Of a stretch of DNA of 62,000 nt, positions 33,790 to 46,747 are shown in pieces. Origin of the DNA: Gnetum montanum (lineage: Eukaryota > Streptophyta > Gnetopsida > Gnetales > Gnetaceae); assembly GCA_015680685.1 (NCBI GenBank), contig MNCI01022408.1, forward strand, positions 404,459 to 466,458, read 5' to 3'. The position numbers and the translations under genes are program-made. Within the stretch, counting starts at the first letter, position 1. The number at the start of each line of letters is the position of its first letter. Under the pieces are notes generated by a model that was not told the DNA's origin, searched no databases, and was given only the letters and a program-made list of their open reading frames with translations.

Positions 33790-35925
33790 ATAGGAGAACC
33801 CCATGACTATTATTAGAAATAATTAACTAGAAGGTGGAATGAGTTGAAGATGATTTAGTGAATAAGGTAGAATCCACAAAGGAGTCAGGGTGTTCATAGA
33901 ATGATTTAACTTGTTGAATATTGACTAGGATAAATTTTTATGGTCTAGGTGGGTGATAAATTTGCACAATGCTAGATTGGTATGTTGCATGGATGATATA
34001 GGATCCTTTCCATAAGGTTTGGAACTTAGCATTTTGTGGTACATGACTGGGATTGTAGTAGAGGACTTTATCACTCAACTATATTGACACTTGTCGTATG
34101 CATCTATCATGCCTACATTTGGAGTATTTCTTATGTACCTCATTACTCATTAGTGCTTTAAGTCTTTTTTCCTATAAAATTTTAAGATTCATGAGATGTT
34201 TCTTTTGAGCTAAGCTTAGGTCTAGGTCAAGTTTACTAGTAGTAGCTAAATTTTGTAGCTTTACTTAAATTTGTAGTGTGGAAAGTTTTTCATAAACTAG
34301 CTCATAGGATGAGTATCTTATTGGAAGTTTTCATGTGGTTCTATATGCCCATAGAGCATCATTCAACTTGGTGCTCCAATCCTTTCTAAATTGACTAAAT
34401 ATTCTAGTGATTTCTCAATTAGTCACTTTTTCTTATTCATTTTCTTGGGGATGGTATGGTGTAGTTAATTTATGAGTCATCTCAAGTTGTTGCATTATCT
34501 TGTTAGATGTAGCTCATGTAAAATCTGTTCCATTGTCAAATATGAGCATGCATGGTACTCCAAATCTATTGACATGTGTTATTGGAAGAATTTAGAAACT
34601 ATTTTAGCTATGCAATCTTTGGAAACATTTGCTTTTTCCCATTTTATACAATAATTAATTGTCACTATAATATATGATTTCTTATTGAACATTAGTGTAA
34701 TGGACCCCATAAAATCAATTCCCCAGATATTAAATGACTATAATGGCTAGATCCATTATTGTGGCCCTTCATTTCTAGCTTTTACTCCCCCATTACTTTA
34801 ACATATTTCACAAGACTAAGTTAATTTTTATGCATCCTTGAATATGCTAGGCTAGAAATAGCCTACCAACATTAGCTTTAGTGTTGTTCTATGTCCTACA
34901 TAGTGACCACCACATGGTTCTTCATGCACATCTTGTAAGATTCCTTGCTAGTTCTCTTTTGGAACACACTATCTAACTAATCCATTGGCATAGATCTTGT
35001 AAATATTTCCATTAGTTTCCATATATTGTTTAACTCTATGGAGGAATTGATCCTTTTTTTTTGTTATTCCACTCAATAGGTAGCCACTGTGTAGTGAGAT
35101 AAGCCATGTAGTTAGTAATCCATGACTTATCTATTGAGTTGACAGTCATTCTTGTCTTTGTAAACAAAATTTTATTAGAAAACTAGTTTGATAATGGTTC
35201 ATCTTGTTCATATGATTTTGATATTAGTCTTGAAAAATGATTTGCTACAATATTTTTTGTTCCTTTCTTGTCTATCATTGTGATGTCAAATTCCTATAGT
35301 ATCAGGAGCCATAGTATCATCCTTAGACTAACTACTAGTTTATTCATTAGAAATCTTATGGCACTATGATTAGTGTTAATGTAAATAGGATACTAGAATG
35401 CATGATGTTTGAATTTTTCAAGAACATACACCACAACCATAAGCTTCTTTTCTGTAGTGGTGTAGTTGAGTTATGCTTTGACTAGCACAGTGTATGTAAT
35501 TTGATCTTTTCTAATCATCAAGCTAAGTAAGTACTGAATCTAGTGCATAGTTTGAAGCATCTATCATAATGTGGAAGGACTTAAACAAATTCCAAGCTCA
35601 AAGGATTAGTGTTTCAATTAGCTTCTGCTTTAGTGTCTTAAATGCCTTCTTACACTCTTATATTCATTGGAATGATGTATCTTTCTTTGTTAGTTCCAGT
35701 AGTGGTTTTGCTATCTTTGAAAAAAATTTAGTGAAGTTTCTATAGTATCTTGTGTGTTCAAGGAATGATCTAACATCCTTAACAATCTATGACCTCTAGG
35801 TGATATTTTGAATAACTCTTATTTGTTCTGGATCTACCTCTATTATTTTTTGTGATACCCTATGTGCTAGAACAATATCATCTTGGACCATTAAATGGAT
35901 CTTTTGCTAATTGAGCTTTAAATAA
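33790..35925 (-). pseudogene. Integrase, RNase H and RT-thumb remnants of element B
   Basis: Nucleotide-level homology to 26297-28480 of A is continuous, but frames are more broken and no open frame of note remains. The region before the break at 35925 corresponds to the RT thumb (the GIVLGH region in A at about 28420-28440), so the catalytic FMDD is missing. Confidence 0.75.
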
Positions 35926-36914
35926 TGCTTTAATTGTAGATTCAAGTTAAATAATTTCATCCCTAGTTAATGGTTAACTCAACTAGCTACCCAATTTACT
36001 CAGCTACTTCATGTTAAATCTCAATATGTCTTGAACCATTGATGAAATAATTGATGATTTTATTATTTTATAATATCCTTGGCCCTTCTGTTGCCTAACT
36101 AGACATTGGCATTGCCAATATTAAGCCTAATAATGTTGATGCCTACATTGCCATTATAATGGCCAATAGTGGCAACGATGCATACAACAACTAACTAAAT
36201 CATGCCACTTAATTCATGTACACTAATAGTCATTTTTTAAAAGAAAAACTAAGAGTTATTTTTTAAAAGAAAAATAAACAATCATTTTACTTGCACAATT
36301 TTTGAATATATATTTTTCCTTAGGTTTATTTTTCACATACCCTTGTGCTTTAGTAATATATAGTAGTAATACATTAAAATTAGTAATATGATGGTTCATG
36401 ATTAGAAACCTAATTATAAAATGCATTTCATCATAGCTTCAAAGCATAAAAAATACAACTAGGAAAAAGGAAAAGCTTAATAGGTTTTAAAGGTGCCAAT
36501 ATTAATTTTCACCCCAGTAACCAATCGTAAAAAACCTCCTCTTTGGGGTAGGAAAAGGATCAAGCCATGCCCTTTGTTAGACATTGCATTTTAAGTTTTT
36601 GTATTCAATAAGAGGTTTCCTATTAAATGAGAATAAACTAAAAATTCATCTAAATTACAAGAGATTTTTATTTTTTTTTAGGGTCTACCATAACCCTCCC
36701 AATGTATTTTAAAAAATAAAAAAATTTTGACTAACTTGCTTTCACTTTCATTTACCTTTTATAAAATTTTGATTTCAATTTCAAGAAGATATTTAAATTT
36801 TTCAAATTAAGGACAAAGCCTTAAAAAATATTACACAAAGAAAACAAAGAAATGGTTAAGGTAACGTTTTATTCAATATACATGTACAGCCAAGAAATAA
36901 AATGAAATATTTTG
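35926..36914. other. DNA between fragment B and the GDSL remnant
   Basis: AT-rich sequence with no gene or repeat that I can name. It may be host sequence into which the retroelements were inserted. Confidence 0.5.
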
Positions 36915-37060
36915 ATTAGTATAACTTGTCCATCAAGTAAATGTAATCCTAGATGAAGTATTGCCTCAAATTATTGCACTTGATTATCACATTCAAAAGT
37001 CCTCCACACATAGCCAAGGTACTAGGACTAAATCGATACAAAGTAGAAGGGTCACCACAA
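36915..37060 (-). pseudogene. Second GDSL esterase/lipase C-terminal fragment
   Basis: The minus strand reads LYRFSPSTLAMCGG, LLNVIIKCNNLRQYF, then stop, then DYIYLMDKLY. It parallels 10134-10270 codon by codon (FNPNSLAVCGG, LVMQYFN-stop-DGIHLTDKAY). The Trp is again a stop and the catalytic DGIH reads DYIY, so it is more decayed. It lies about 100 bp outside the LTR of element C. Confidence 0.6.
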
Positions 37061-37165
37061 CAAGGCTTGAGTTTTATTCCTAGTCTTTCACACACAATAC
37101 TAGGAAATTATTTTAAATAAAATGAAGAATAATGCAAACATTGACAAGATACAAAGTTACCTTTG

Positions 37166-38025
37166 TGATGAGTGGCTGGGTATTCCAACACTCCACCATA
37201 TAAGTCATGAATGTTCCTACGTGACCAAATCATAATCTATGGATGAAAAACATGAGTATGCTAGTGGTTGATGGTTGGTTTGAAATCGTTGTCTTCTCAC
37301 ATTGAGTTAGTAAAGTGCAGGTAGCATGGCTTAATTCATAGTGAGGTATCTGATATCATGATGTTTTGGGCTCAAGTGAATCCTAAGTATTTCCATAATG
37401 AAAGTGAGAATAAAGTCTAATTCTAAATAGAAATAGAAATGTAACCTATCCTAGCTTATGGTAATGATCATCTATTCTTGGCTTATTGTACATGCCCTGG
37501 GCTCATGTAACCATTACTAGGATTACCAAGTGAGTTCACTACTAAGGGAATCAGGTAAGGTCACTACTGGGTTATCAAAATGATTACACTTGATGCTCAA
37601 AGCTAGTTATACTTATTCCACCTTACTAGTAAATATTGAAAAAGTAATGTACTTAGTAAATGTAAAGAACTGAATCAAAGTAAACATATAAGAAAATAAA
37701 AGTAAACTAAGTAAGATGCTACAATGGTAAGAAACAATATTGATCTTTATTGCTAGTCATGAATTGTATCTAGGTACAATCCACTCAAATAAAGACTTTG
37801 TATAACTAATAGTTACCACTCTATAAGCACTAACTTCTAACTCTAACTTAAGTGTAACTCATGAAAAGAAATTGCAAGAATTTTGCTAAGTGTTATACAA
37901 AAGTTATTCCAACAATTCAATGGTGGATTGGTATTTATAGTCATGACCAAGGCCCACTACATCATATCTATGATGATTTAAGAAAATCTATGATATCACA
38001 TCATTTAACTTAATGAATTTTATCA
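37166..38025 (-). repeat. 3' LTR of element C
   Basis: The minus strand starts TGATAAAATT after GTTGTGGGGGTA (polypurine-like) and ends CCACTCATCA at 37166. Length is 860 bp. It is homologous throughout to 20866-21738. Confidence 0.85.
37932..37939 (-). promoter_or_regulatory. TATA box in the LTR of C
   Basis: The minus strand reads GACTATAAATACCAATCC, about 85 bp inside the LTR, as in A. Confidence 0.65.
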
Positions 38026-38254
38026 TACCCCCACAACTGACTAAAAGAAAAGGAGGATAGATTTCCTTACAAATTTGTGAGATGAATTTAGACTTTGACA
38101 TGGCTACTTATATACATTGCTAACTTGACTCTGAATACCGCATTGTGGTTCAACTAATGTTTACAAAATTATCATGCATTGCATGACTGACATAATTTGA
38201 TCATTTAAAACAACAAGAAAAGCAAGGAAAAATGGTAAAGCTAAATGCAACCTC

Positions 38255-41024
38255 ATATCACTGGAGGTGGTAGCTCCTCCATTAGTTTTTTTTATCCTAG
38301 GGCTTTTGGATTTGATATTTGTTAAGTAATGCCCAAATTTTCTCTTCTTTTAATTTAGGATCATCTACCATCCAGGAAAATTCTATGATGTTAGCTAGAG
38401 CCAATAGCTCCCATGAGCATGATACCTATGAAAAGATTTTGTTTTATTTTACATACCAAGCTACAAACTATCATCTTTATTATTCAAATGCCTTAGCTAC
38501 TTTTCTTAACTCTTGATAATCTATAATTTTGTAGGCCAAGTTTTTTGCTACATCCTTATGATCCTTGTAGATAGCTTTGATCACTTTGAGCTCAAATTTT
38601 GCAATATGTAATTTTTGTTGTGCATCCTTTCTATCTACAAAATCCTTCTCATATAATGCATAGGTCATAACCACTTGCTATTCCATTTCATTTCTAGGCC
38701 CTCTTATAGTGAGCATGGTTGATTATCATATCGAAGGTTCGCTAATCTAACATATTTTATGAGGTCTTCAATATGTAGGTTCTAGTTCTTCATTCTATCT
38801 TGATGGATATGGAAAAGAATATCTAGAATCAGCTACCAATTAGGTGAATGTGTGGTTATGGAGCTAATTTTGGCTTTAGCTAACTAGATTTCTTTTTTAT
38901 TAATTTGTTTGTACATGTCCACCAAATCTCTAAAGTGCTCTTTTAGCCTTTCATGCTTTTTGGCCTCATTCTGCCATGTGTAAATCTCAATTGCTAACTT
39001 TTGGTGGATAGGAAAAAATTCTTGCATTAATAGTATTCTATTTTATTTGGCTAGTTTCCACATGTCCTAATTAACTCTTGCAAATTGTTTTCTAAGCTGA
39101 TGGATACTTTCTTCAAGAACATTCTTCTATTTTTCTATATATGTAAACCTTGTATTTTCAATAGTAATTCTTTTATTTTATGCTTCAAGGGTAGTTAATT
39201 ATTTGGCATGTGCATAGGTTTGAACTTCTTTTATAGAGGTCTTTCATGATTCCTTCTCCTTTTCCATCTCTACTTGCATGTTCTTGGCTATCAGTTGGGT
39301 CACTTGTTTGGTTCTAAATTTGTCAAGCTCATCTAGTACCATGTATTGTGTAGGATCTTTCTTTTATGCTCTTAAGGATATTAATTCAACTACAACTTCT
39401 GCACTTCATTCTCTAAATGTTGAGGTCTTGTTTTAGCCATTACTAACTTACCCTGTATTGAGATCACATCTAACTATACTGCAATTATATCACTACAGAT
39501 ATCAAAAAGCTTTTGCATTACTTGGCCTATTTGTAGTAGTTAATGTAGGATATCTTTGTGTTCTTGTCAGGGCATGGATGTATTAGATATAATTTCAACA
39601 TCTCTAGCTTCAATAATATCTACTGGTGGCATAATGGAAACATTAAATGATTCTTTAGTATGATTCATGATCATCTCTGCTACTACTTTTGCATCCTGGT
39701 GTTGCATTACCATGATTGTGGCTCCTTCTCCTATTTCCAACCTAACTTGAAAGTATTCAACATTCCTAGAGATTTTTTATGCTCAATCTTCATATTTTCC
39801 TACCTACAATGAGATTTGACCACTTGTGGGTCCTATTGATATAGTAGGTCTTACAAAATTATCTCACTTTATATATTATGAAACCTTTCCTATTTTCCCA
39901 ACTTATGGTTTCGATAATTTATTGCAAGTGGCTCATGAAAAGTCTATAGTCTTGTTGAGCTAGTGGAGTGGTTGATTCATGTCTATCACTAGTTGATGTT
40001 GATCCACTAGGTTCTACTTGTTATTGTCCTGTGTCTAGAATTTTATATGCTAGTATTGATCCTATAGCTCCTTCAGTGCTTGTTGGCTTCTCCAACTAAT
40101 CTTTCTTTGAAGTCACTAGTTTATACATCTTAGCATAGGATGCATTCTAGGCCTTGCGTAGGACATTATTTATGTAATCCATAATTCCTACTTGCTTGCA
40201 TAACCTTCTAATGAGGCAAGCAAATGGTAATGTGAATTTCTTGACCTTTTTTTCCTTCAAATTTCCTTTGAATTTTTAGAAATAATAAATTAGCAAGATT
40301 TGCATTGAATTTCACCATAAGAATAGTGCTTCCTCTTGTAGTGTAGGTGGAACTTCTATTAAGTCTGTTGGTGGAAAGAATATGGTAAGTTCCTATCTTG
40401 GTGTATATTTCCTCCTTTAGTAGAAAATCCACTATATTCCTTATCTGCTAATCCATAAGCTCTTTATAGCTATAATTTCTTTACCTTAGTGTTGGATCTT
40501 GTAGATTTTTGTGCAATATTTGCTATAACATTAGGAATATTAAGTTCCTTTGCAATTATCTTAATTAAATAAGACACAGTGACTTTTTCAATTTTTACTA
40601 TGGCATCATCATGTTTGTTCTTCCAAAACTAGCATATTTCTCCTAAGTATCATTTTCCACTTCATGATGTAGTTGGCCACAAAGGAAAGGCTTGGATTTG
40701 TTCTTGGACATTGGCAAGTGAAAATTCCATGAACAGTTTAAAGTTGAGTTCCATGATAACTATGGACATGATTAATTTTTCCTGAATGACTTAGAGACAT
40801 TCTATTGAGAACGTGAGGTACTATCCTTGCTCTAAAGCTGGCAACACTTTAGCCTCAACTTGCATAGAGTGTTTTGTTACAGGTGTTTGCCGATGGATGC
40901 TGAAGAATTGACCCTCCTACTTTGCTTGTGGAGTCTGTTCTACAACTTATCCTCTACCTGTACCTCTAGGTGTTTTGCTTCCTTGCTATCAGGATTTTCC
41001 TTTCTTGAGTCTTTTAGGAGCCAT
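38255..41024 (-). pseudogene. ORF3 of element C
   Basis: Starts at ATG 41024-41022 (ATG GCT CCT AAA AGA) and is collinear with A for about 2.75 kb. Conserved patches include LNFKLFMEFSLANV, YLIKIIAKELNIPNV, TILMVKFNANLANLLFL and the Lys/Glu/Leu-rich KFELKVIKAIYKDHKDVAKNL at about 38560-38620. Stops occur roughly every 30-80 codons, many as TAG/TAA from CAG/CAA. The function of the product is unknown. The N-terminal half resembles the putative plant transposon protein domain; the C-terminal half looks coiled-coil. Confidence 0.6.
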
Positions 41025-43199
41025 TTGTAATCATTATGGATTCATTTAAGATTACCCAAGGATTTCAAATAGGTTTCTAATGATTAATAGTCCTTTCTTA
41101 GGTTCAAAAATTTTATCACAAGTTTATCCTTATTATTGCTTATAGCTCTTATTATGATTTCAAAGTTAGAAATTTTTTGAAAAGAATACCTTTTTCATTG
41201 TACTTTTAATTGTAATTACCTCTCACATTTATTATTTTCTTATTTGCTGTGTAATTGAATGGGTGGCTAGGAGAATTGGTTAGATTTTTTAGTGTTTATT
41301 TAGTTAACTGATTAAAATATGCTCATTTGTTCTTATTCTTACCCTTAATATACTCATTTGGTGTTAGAGAAATTTAGCTTAATTTTACTTATTTGCATGC
41401 AACACACTCCTCCATGACTAAGTTGGTCACTCTATGATCAAGAGGGTTTGAAAATCACAAAAATTGGAGCTATGATAAGAGAGTTATTGTGCTTGGAAAT
41501 TTGGCTATCAAAGGGATAGAACAATGCATGTACATATAGATAGTTTATATTAGATACACAATAGATTTGACATCATAGCTACGATGTTACCGTTGAAGAA
41601 TTTTGGATTTTGAGCAATTTTTGATGAAAACATTGGATCAAATGGATACTTTGAAAGATGCCTTGAATGATTCTTGATCATAGAGGATGCTCAAATTTTG
41701 ACTGTTTGATAGTAAAAGCTTGTGAGAGAAGGAATCTTTTGCAAAGAATGTCAATGAGATATATAGGAGATGGTAGTAGGGATTTTCAGAAGTATGATTA
41801 GTTATGAGAATGTAGAAAAGTGAAAATTGATGATCTAAGTATCTTGGAGGCACAAGATGATTGTGGAATTGGTTGTCAAGTATGAAGCACAAGAGTTACA
41901 CAAGTCAGTCTTCTCAAAAGTAGGCTTTAACCATTATTTCCCCTACCTACAAGTGTCCATAGGCACTAAAGTAGTTGAATGTAAAACATACTTGTCTTGA
42001 AAAACACACATGTTAGTACCACATGAATGAGGAAAGAATACTATATTATAAAAAACCATTAAATTATGATTATATATAATGTTGAGGTGGAATGGAAGCA
42101 GAAGGGATTGCAAGAATTGCGATGTGAGGTGTCTTACCATAGGCATAATGGATTCTTGTGTGTGATATATGATTAAAGTAATCATTAATCTTTCTATCCA
42201 AGATTCAAACCAAGTCCATACCACTTACTAGTGACATCATATTGTATCATCTCAAAAACAACAACTGTAATGTTACCACCACTCCAAGGAGTATTACCAC
42301 TTGGTAAAGAAGTTTAAGTGGTTTTATTAAGAGCACACTTTATTATTATTATTATTATTAAAGGAGACTTAGTCATTGGATAATGTCTTCAGGCATGGGT
42401 AATATATCTTTCCTATGGAACCCCCAGAAATTTTTATTCTATGCATTTATTATATTTTTACTATGTCAACCTTACTAGAGGACTAATTTTATGCATGGGT
42501 AAAATGTCTTTCTAGTGATGTGGTAAGCTAGCACTTATTTTGGACTTCCATGTTTCATTACAAATTAATTAAATAATGCAACCTAACAAAAGGATAAGAC
42601 TTATAGTATTAGTCTTAGAGAATTGACAAATACCCTTAATGTCGTGTTGTTTTCATATCCACTTAGTTCTTCACTCTTCTATCCAGGCATAATGATCACA
42701 AGTTTATTTTAGTTTTATTATGGGAAGAATGTCATTATGGCCATGGTAAGAACCTCTTATTATTGGAAATGGATGGATGGATGATGTGGCCTCACTGCAT
42801 ATAGAATCAGCCTTCTAATGATTTGATAATATAGGACAATATTCACATTATTGGGACTACATCTTGTTTTAGTCCTTTGCACTTTAATAGAAAAATCAAC
42901 AAAAATATGTATAAGAAAGATGATGAAAAATTGTAGGAAAATGTTGAAAATAGAAAAGACCAAAAAAATTTAAAGAGTGAAAAATGATTCAAGAAATAAA
43001 AAGGGTATAAAAGAATGGAAAAATTAGTAAGAAATGGAAAAAGATAAAAAGTAGAAAAGTGTCAAAAGAAAATTTGTACCTAAGTGTCAAGTTTGACATC
43101 CCCCAAAAGTATTCAAAGACGTGGATATTTGGAATATCAAATGGGTGGTAGCTTGCTTCATAGATAGGATAGAGTCCTTAAAAAAGTAGGGAAATTCAT
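41025..43199 (-). other. Spacer between integrase and ORF3 (element C)
   Basis: About 2.1 kb with no clear domain. A 93-codon frame (41943-42224) matches a frame in A (25178-25420), with shared peptides such as LMITLII and QFLQS. The motif CACTAGTAAGTGG is again conserved (minus strand, about 42220-42233). A TTA microsatellite is at 42340-42360. Confidence 0.5.
42340..42360 (+). repeat. (TTA)7 microsatellite
   Basis: Uninterrupted trinucleotide repeat in the spacer of C, not expanded in A or B. Confidence 0.95.
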
Positions 43200-45950
43200 G
43201 ATATGGATTGACTTGTTAAATATTGATAAGAATTAACTTTTGTGGGTTGGTTAGGTGATAGATCTGCATGGTGCCAAAACAGAATGTTGCATGGATGATA
43301 TAGAATCCTTTCCATAAGGTTTGGAACTTAGCATTTTTTGGGACATAACTAGGATTGTAATAGAGGATTTTATCACCCAATTGAATTGACAATTATCTTA
43401 TTTTAACATCATGTCTATTTTTGGAGTACTTTTTGTGAATTCCATTTCTCATTTGAGCAACTAATGTATTCTCATGTAAGATATTAAGATTCATGATGCA
43501 TTCTCATTGTGATAGGCTTAAGTCAAGATCAAGTGTATAAGTAGTGGAAAGGATATTAAGTTTCACTTGGATTAGTAATGTGGATATTTTACCATTTACT
43601 AACTCATAATGGAAATATCATATAGGAAGTTTTCATGTTGATCTATAGGCCAATAGAGCATCATTAATTTTAGTGCTCCAATCCTTCCTATATCAAATAA
43701 CTCTCCTAGTTAATATTCATGTTATTTCCTAGTAAGTTATTTCTACTTGACCATTTTCTTGGGGATGGTATGGTGTCATTAGTTTTGATTCACCCCAAGC
43801 TATTGCATTAGCTTTTTGAATGTAGCTCTTGTAAAATGAGTTCCATTGTCTAATATGAGCATGCATGACACTCGAAATCTATTCACCACATGTTGTTGAA
43901 AGAAATTAGCAGCTATTTTGGCTATGCAATCCTTGACTGTAGTTTCTTTTTCCCACTTTGTGCAATAATCAAATGCCACTATAATGTATGATTACCATTG
44001 GACATTGGCATGATGGGCCCCATAAAAATAATTTCCCAAATATCAAATGATTCTAATGCTCGTATCCATTATTATGGACCTTCATTTTTTTATTGTTAGT
44101 CCTCCATTGCATTGAAACCTCTTACAAGATTGGACAAACTAGTATGCATCTCAAAATATGGTAAGTTAGAAGTAGCCTACCATCAGTAGTTTAAGTATTG
44201 TCCTTCATCTTGCATAGTGGCCACCACATGATCCTTCATATACATCTTGTAAGTTTCTTTACTAGTCTTCTTCAAGAACATACCATCTAATTAGTTCATT
44301 AGTATAGATCTTATATAGGTTTCCATTAATTTCCATATATTTTTTGGATTGGTGGAGGAACTGCTCCTTTTGTTTCTTGTCCCACTCAATAAGAAGTTTT
44401 CGTGTAGTGAGATAGATCACATAATCAGATATCCATGACTTCTCTATTAAGGTTGCAATCGTTGTTATTCTTGTGAATATATTTTCATTAGGAAATTTGT
44501 CTGATAATGATTCATCATTATCTTATGGTTCCCATCTAAGTCTAGATAAATGATCAACTACAACATTTTCAATTTTCTTTTTATCGATCATGGTGACATT
44601 GAATTCTTGTAATATCACAAGCCATCTTATTATCCTTGGACTAATTGCTAGTTTATTTCATAAATCTGATAGTACTATAAACCATGTAGACATAGATAGA
44701 ATACCCAACCACATAATGTCTAAATTTCTCAAGTGCATACACCATGACCATATGCTTCTTTTCTGTAATGGTGCAATTGATTTGTACTCTACTGATGCTT
44801 CAACTGACATAGTGTATGTAATAAGGTCATCTTTGATCATCTAGCTAAGTGGACACTACTTATAGTGCATATTTTAAGGTATCTATCATTATGTGGAAGG
44901 GTTTAGACTAATTTGGAGCTTGAAGGATTGGTGTTTCAATCAGTTTCTATTTTAATGTCTCAAATGTCTTCTCACATAGTTCTATCTAGTGGAATGATGC
45001 ATCTTTCTTTGTGAGTTCTGCTAGAGGTTTTGCAATTTTTGAGAAATTTTAAATAAATCTTTTATAATATCCTATGTGGTTAAGAAATAATTTGACATCC
45101 TTAATGGTTTATGACCTTTGAGTAATGTTTTGAATGACTTTGAACTTCTTTGGATATACCTCTATTCCTTTGTGAGATACTCCATGTCCCAAAACTATAC
45201 CATCTTGAACAATTAAATGGCTTTTTTTGCCAATTGAGCTTTAGAATGGTTTCTACATATCTCTTTGGTACCTACTCTAAATGGTCCAAGGATTGTTTAA
45301 AATCTTGCCCTTATGTGGAGAAGTCATCCATAAAGACTTTAAACCCATTGCCAATTTGCTTTTGAAAGATACTAAGTACAAGTCTTTGTAATGTAGTAGG
45401 TACATTACATAAACCAAAGAGCATCTTCTTGTATGCAAATTTCATCCATGAACTAGTGAATGTGGTCTTTTCTTGGTCCTCTATTGTAAGGTGGATTCGA
45501 TTGTACTTGCTATAATCATCTAGAAAGTTGTAATACTAGTGTCATGCTATAGTATCCAAGACTTGGTCAACAAATGATAGAGGAAATTGGTCCTTGAATG
45601 TTGCCATGTTTAATAATCTTAAATTGATACAAACTCTTCATTTACTAATGGGCTGACCCATTCATTGTTTGCTATCGGATAGATAAACCTACTTTCAACA
45701 ATATTTCTAACTCTTGTTTAACAACTTCTTTAAGCTTTTGGTTTAACCTTCTTTAAGGTTGGTGGCATGGTTTGACAATTGGGTTTGTATATATTTGATG
45801 TTGGCATATTTTTGGGTCAATTCTAGTGATCTCATCATAGGACCATGCAACTGCCATTGGCCATTTGTTTATCACTTCTAGTAATTTTTTTCCCTTATCA
45901 AGTTTGACATTTATAATTACCAATTTCTTATTGTTCAAAAAAGTAGATTC
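43200..45950 (-). pseudogene. Integrase, RNase H and reverse transcriptase of element C
   Basis: RT starts at WSYDEITRIDPKICQHQI (about 45780-45860), and the catalytic FMDDFS is at about 45325-45345, followed by the usual thumb. RNase H and integrase follow to about 43200, collinear with 26297-29115 of A. Stops and frame changes are frequent. Confidence 0.8.
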
Positions 45951-46379
45951 AAGTGTATTTGGTAGGGTTTTTAGTTCTAATGATTTTGGTTTATGTGTAT
46001 CTTGTATCTCTAGTCTTCCCCATTCAATATTTTCTTCTTGAAATTACTCGATGTGAGGAGGTTGTCTTTTAAACTATTCCAGCTTATCAATTTCTTCTAC
46101 ATAGGCACTTGTGATTCTACTTGTAGGTTCTATGTATATATTGGATTCAATCTCCTCTTTAGGTATCAGCCACTGGGTGCCTTCTTGTTGGGTGGATACT
46201 ACATATACATTCTTTTGTACACACACATCTTTTATAAATCCATTGCATGCTATGATGGCATTGTTTTTTATGGCTGAAATTTTCTACACATAATTAACCT
46301 CATTATCATTGTATGTGATACATGGAACTTGGCATTTCTGTATGATTCTAGCTTCATCTTTCTTGAAAATTTCCAAGGA

Positions 46380-46730
46380 AAAGTCTCTAATTCCTAGCTT
46401 AGTAGCTATAATGCTAAGCCATGCCCTTTCCATAATAGAAAATATTATTTAATTTTCCCCACATGGATGACAAGAAAATTAGTAGGATATGACCATCCAC
46501 TTATGGTGGTAATGGCATCTTCTACCTACCCAAGTGGAACAAAAATTGACTAATATGTAAGATTTAGTTGGATGTTGCTTTTCTTTAGTAGAGAAAGATT
46601 CTAGGGTTTGTACTTATCTTGTGAAATTAGATTTACTCCTAATCCATAATCTAGTAGAACCTTGTAGGGTTTATTCCATATTATCTGTAGATACACTAAG
46701 GAACTTCTAGGATCTATTCTCTTCTTGGGA
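46380..46730 (-). pseudogene. Protease of element C
   Basis: The minus strand reads SLVYLQIIWNKPYKVLLDYGLGVNLIS, written here as one motif region at about 46620-46710 (key residues LLDYG and VNLIS). D-Y-G stands for the usual D-S/T-G of aspartic proteases. It is followed by WSYPTNFLVIHVGK about 40 codons later. Confidence 0.65.
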
Positions 46731-46747
46731 AGTACTCTTGCTTTAAT

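Larger units (their letters stand above)
31054..35925 (-). mobile_element. Element B: internal fragment of the same Athila-like family
   Basis: Collinear with A from the middle of ORF3 through the spacer, integrase and RNase H to the start of the RT thumb. It ends at about 35925, where A continues with CATTTTCCACAAATC but B does not. LTRs, the ORF3 C-terminal half, the RT catalytic core, protease and gag are absent. It keeps the 580-bp spacer piece that A lost, so B is not a simple copy of A. Confidence 0.85.
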
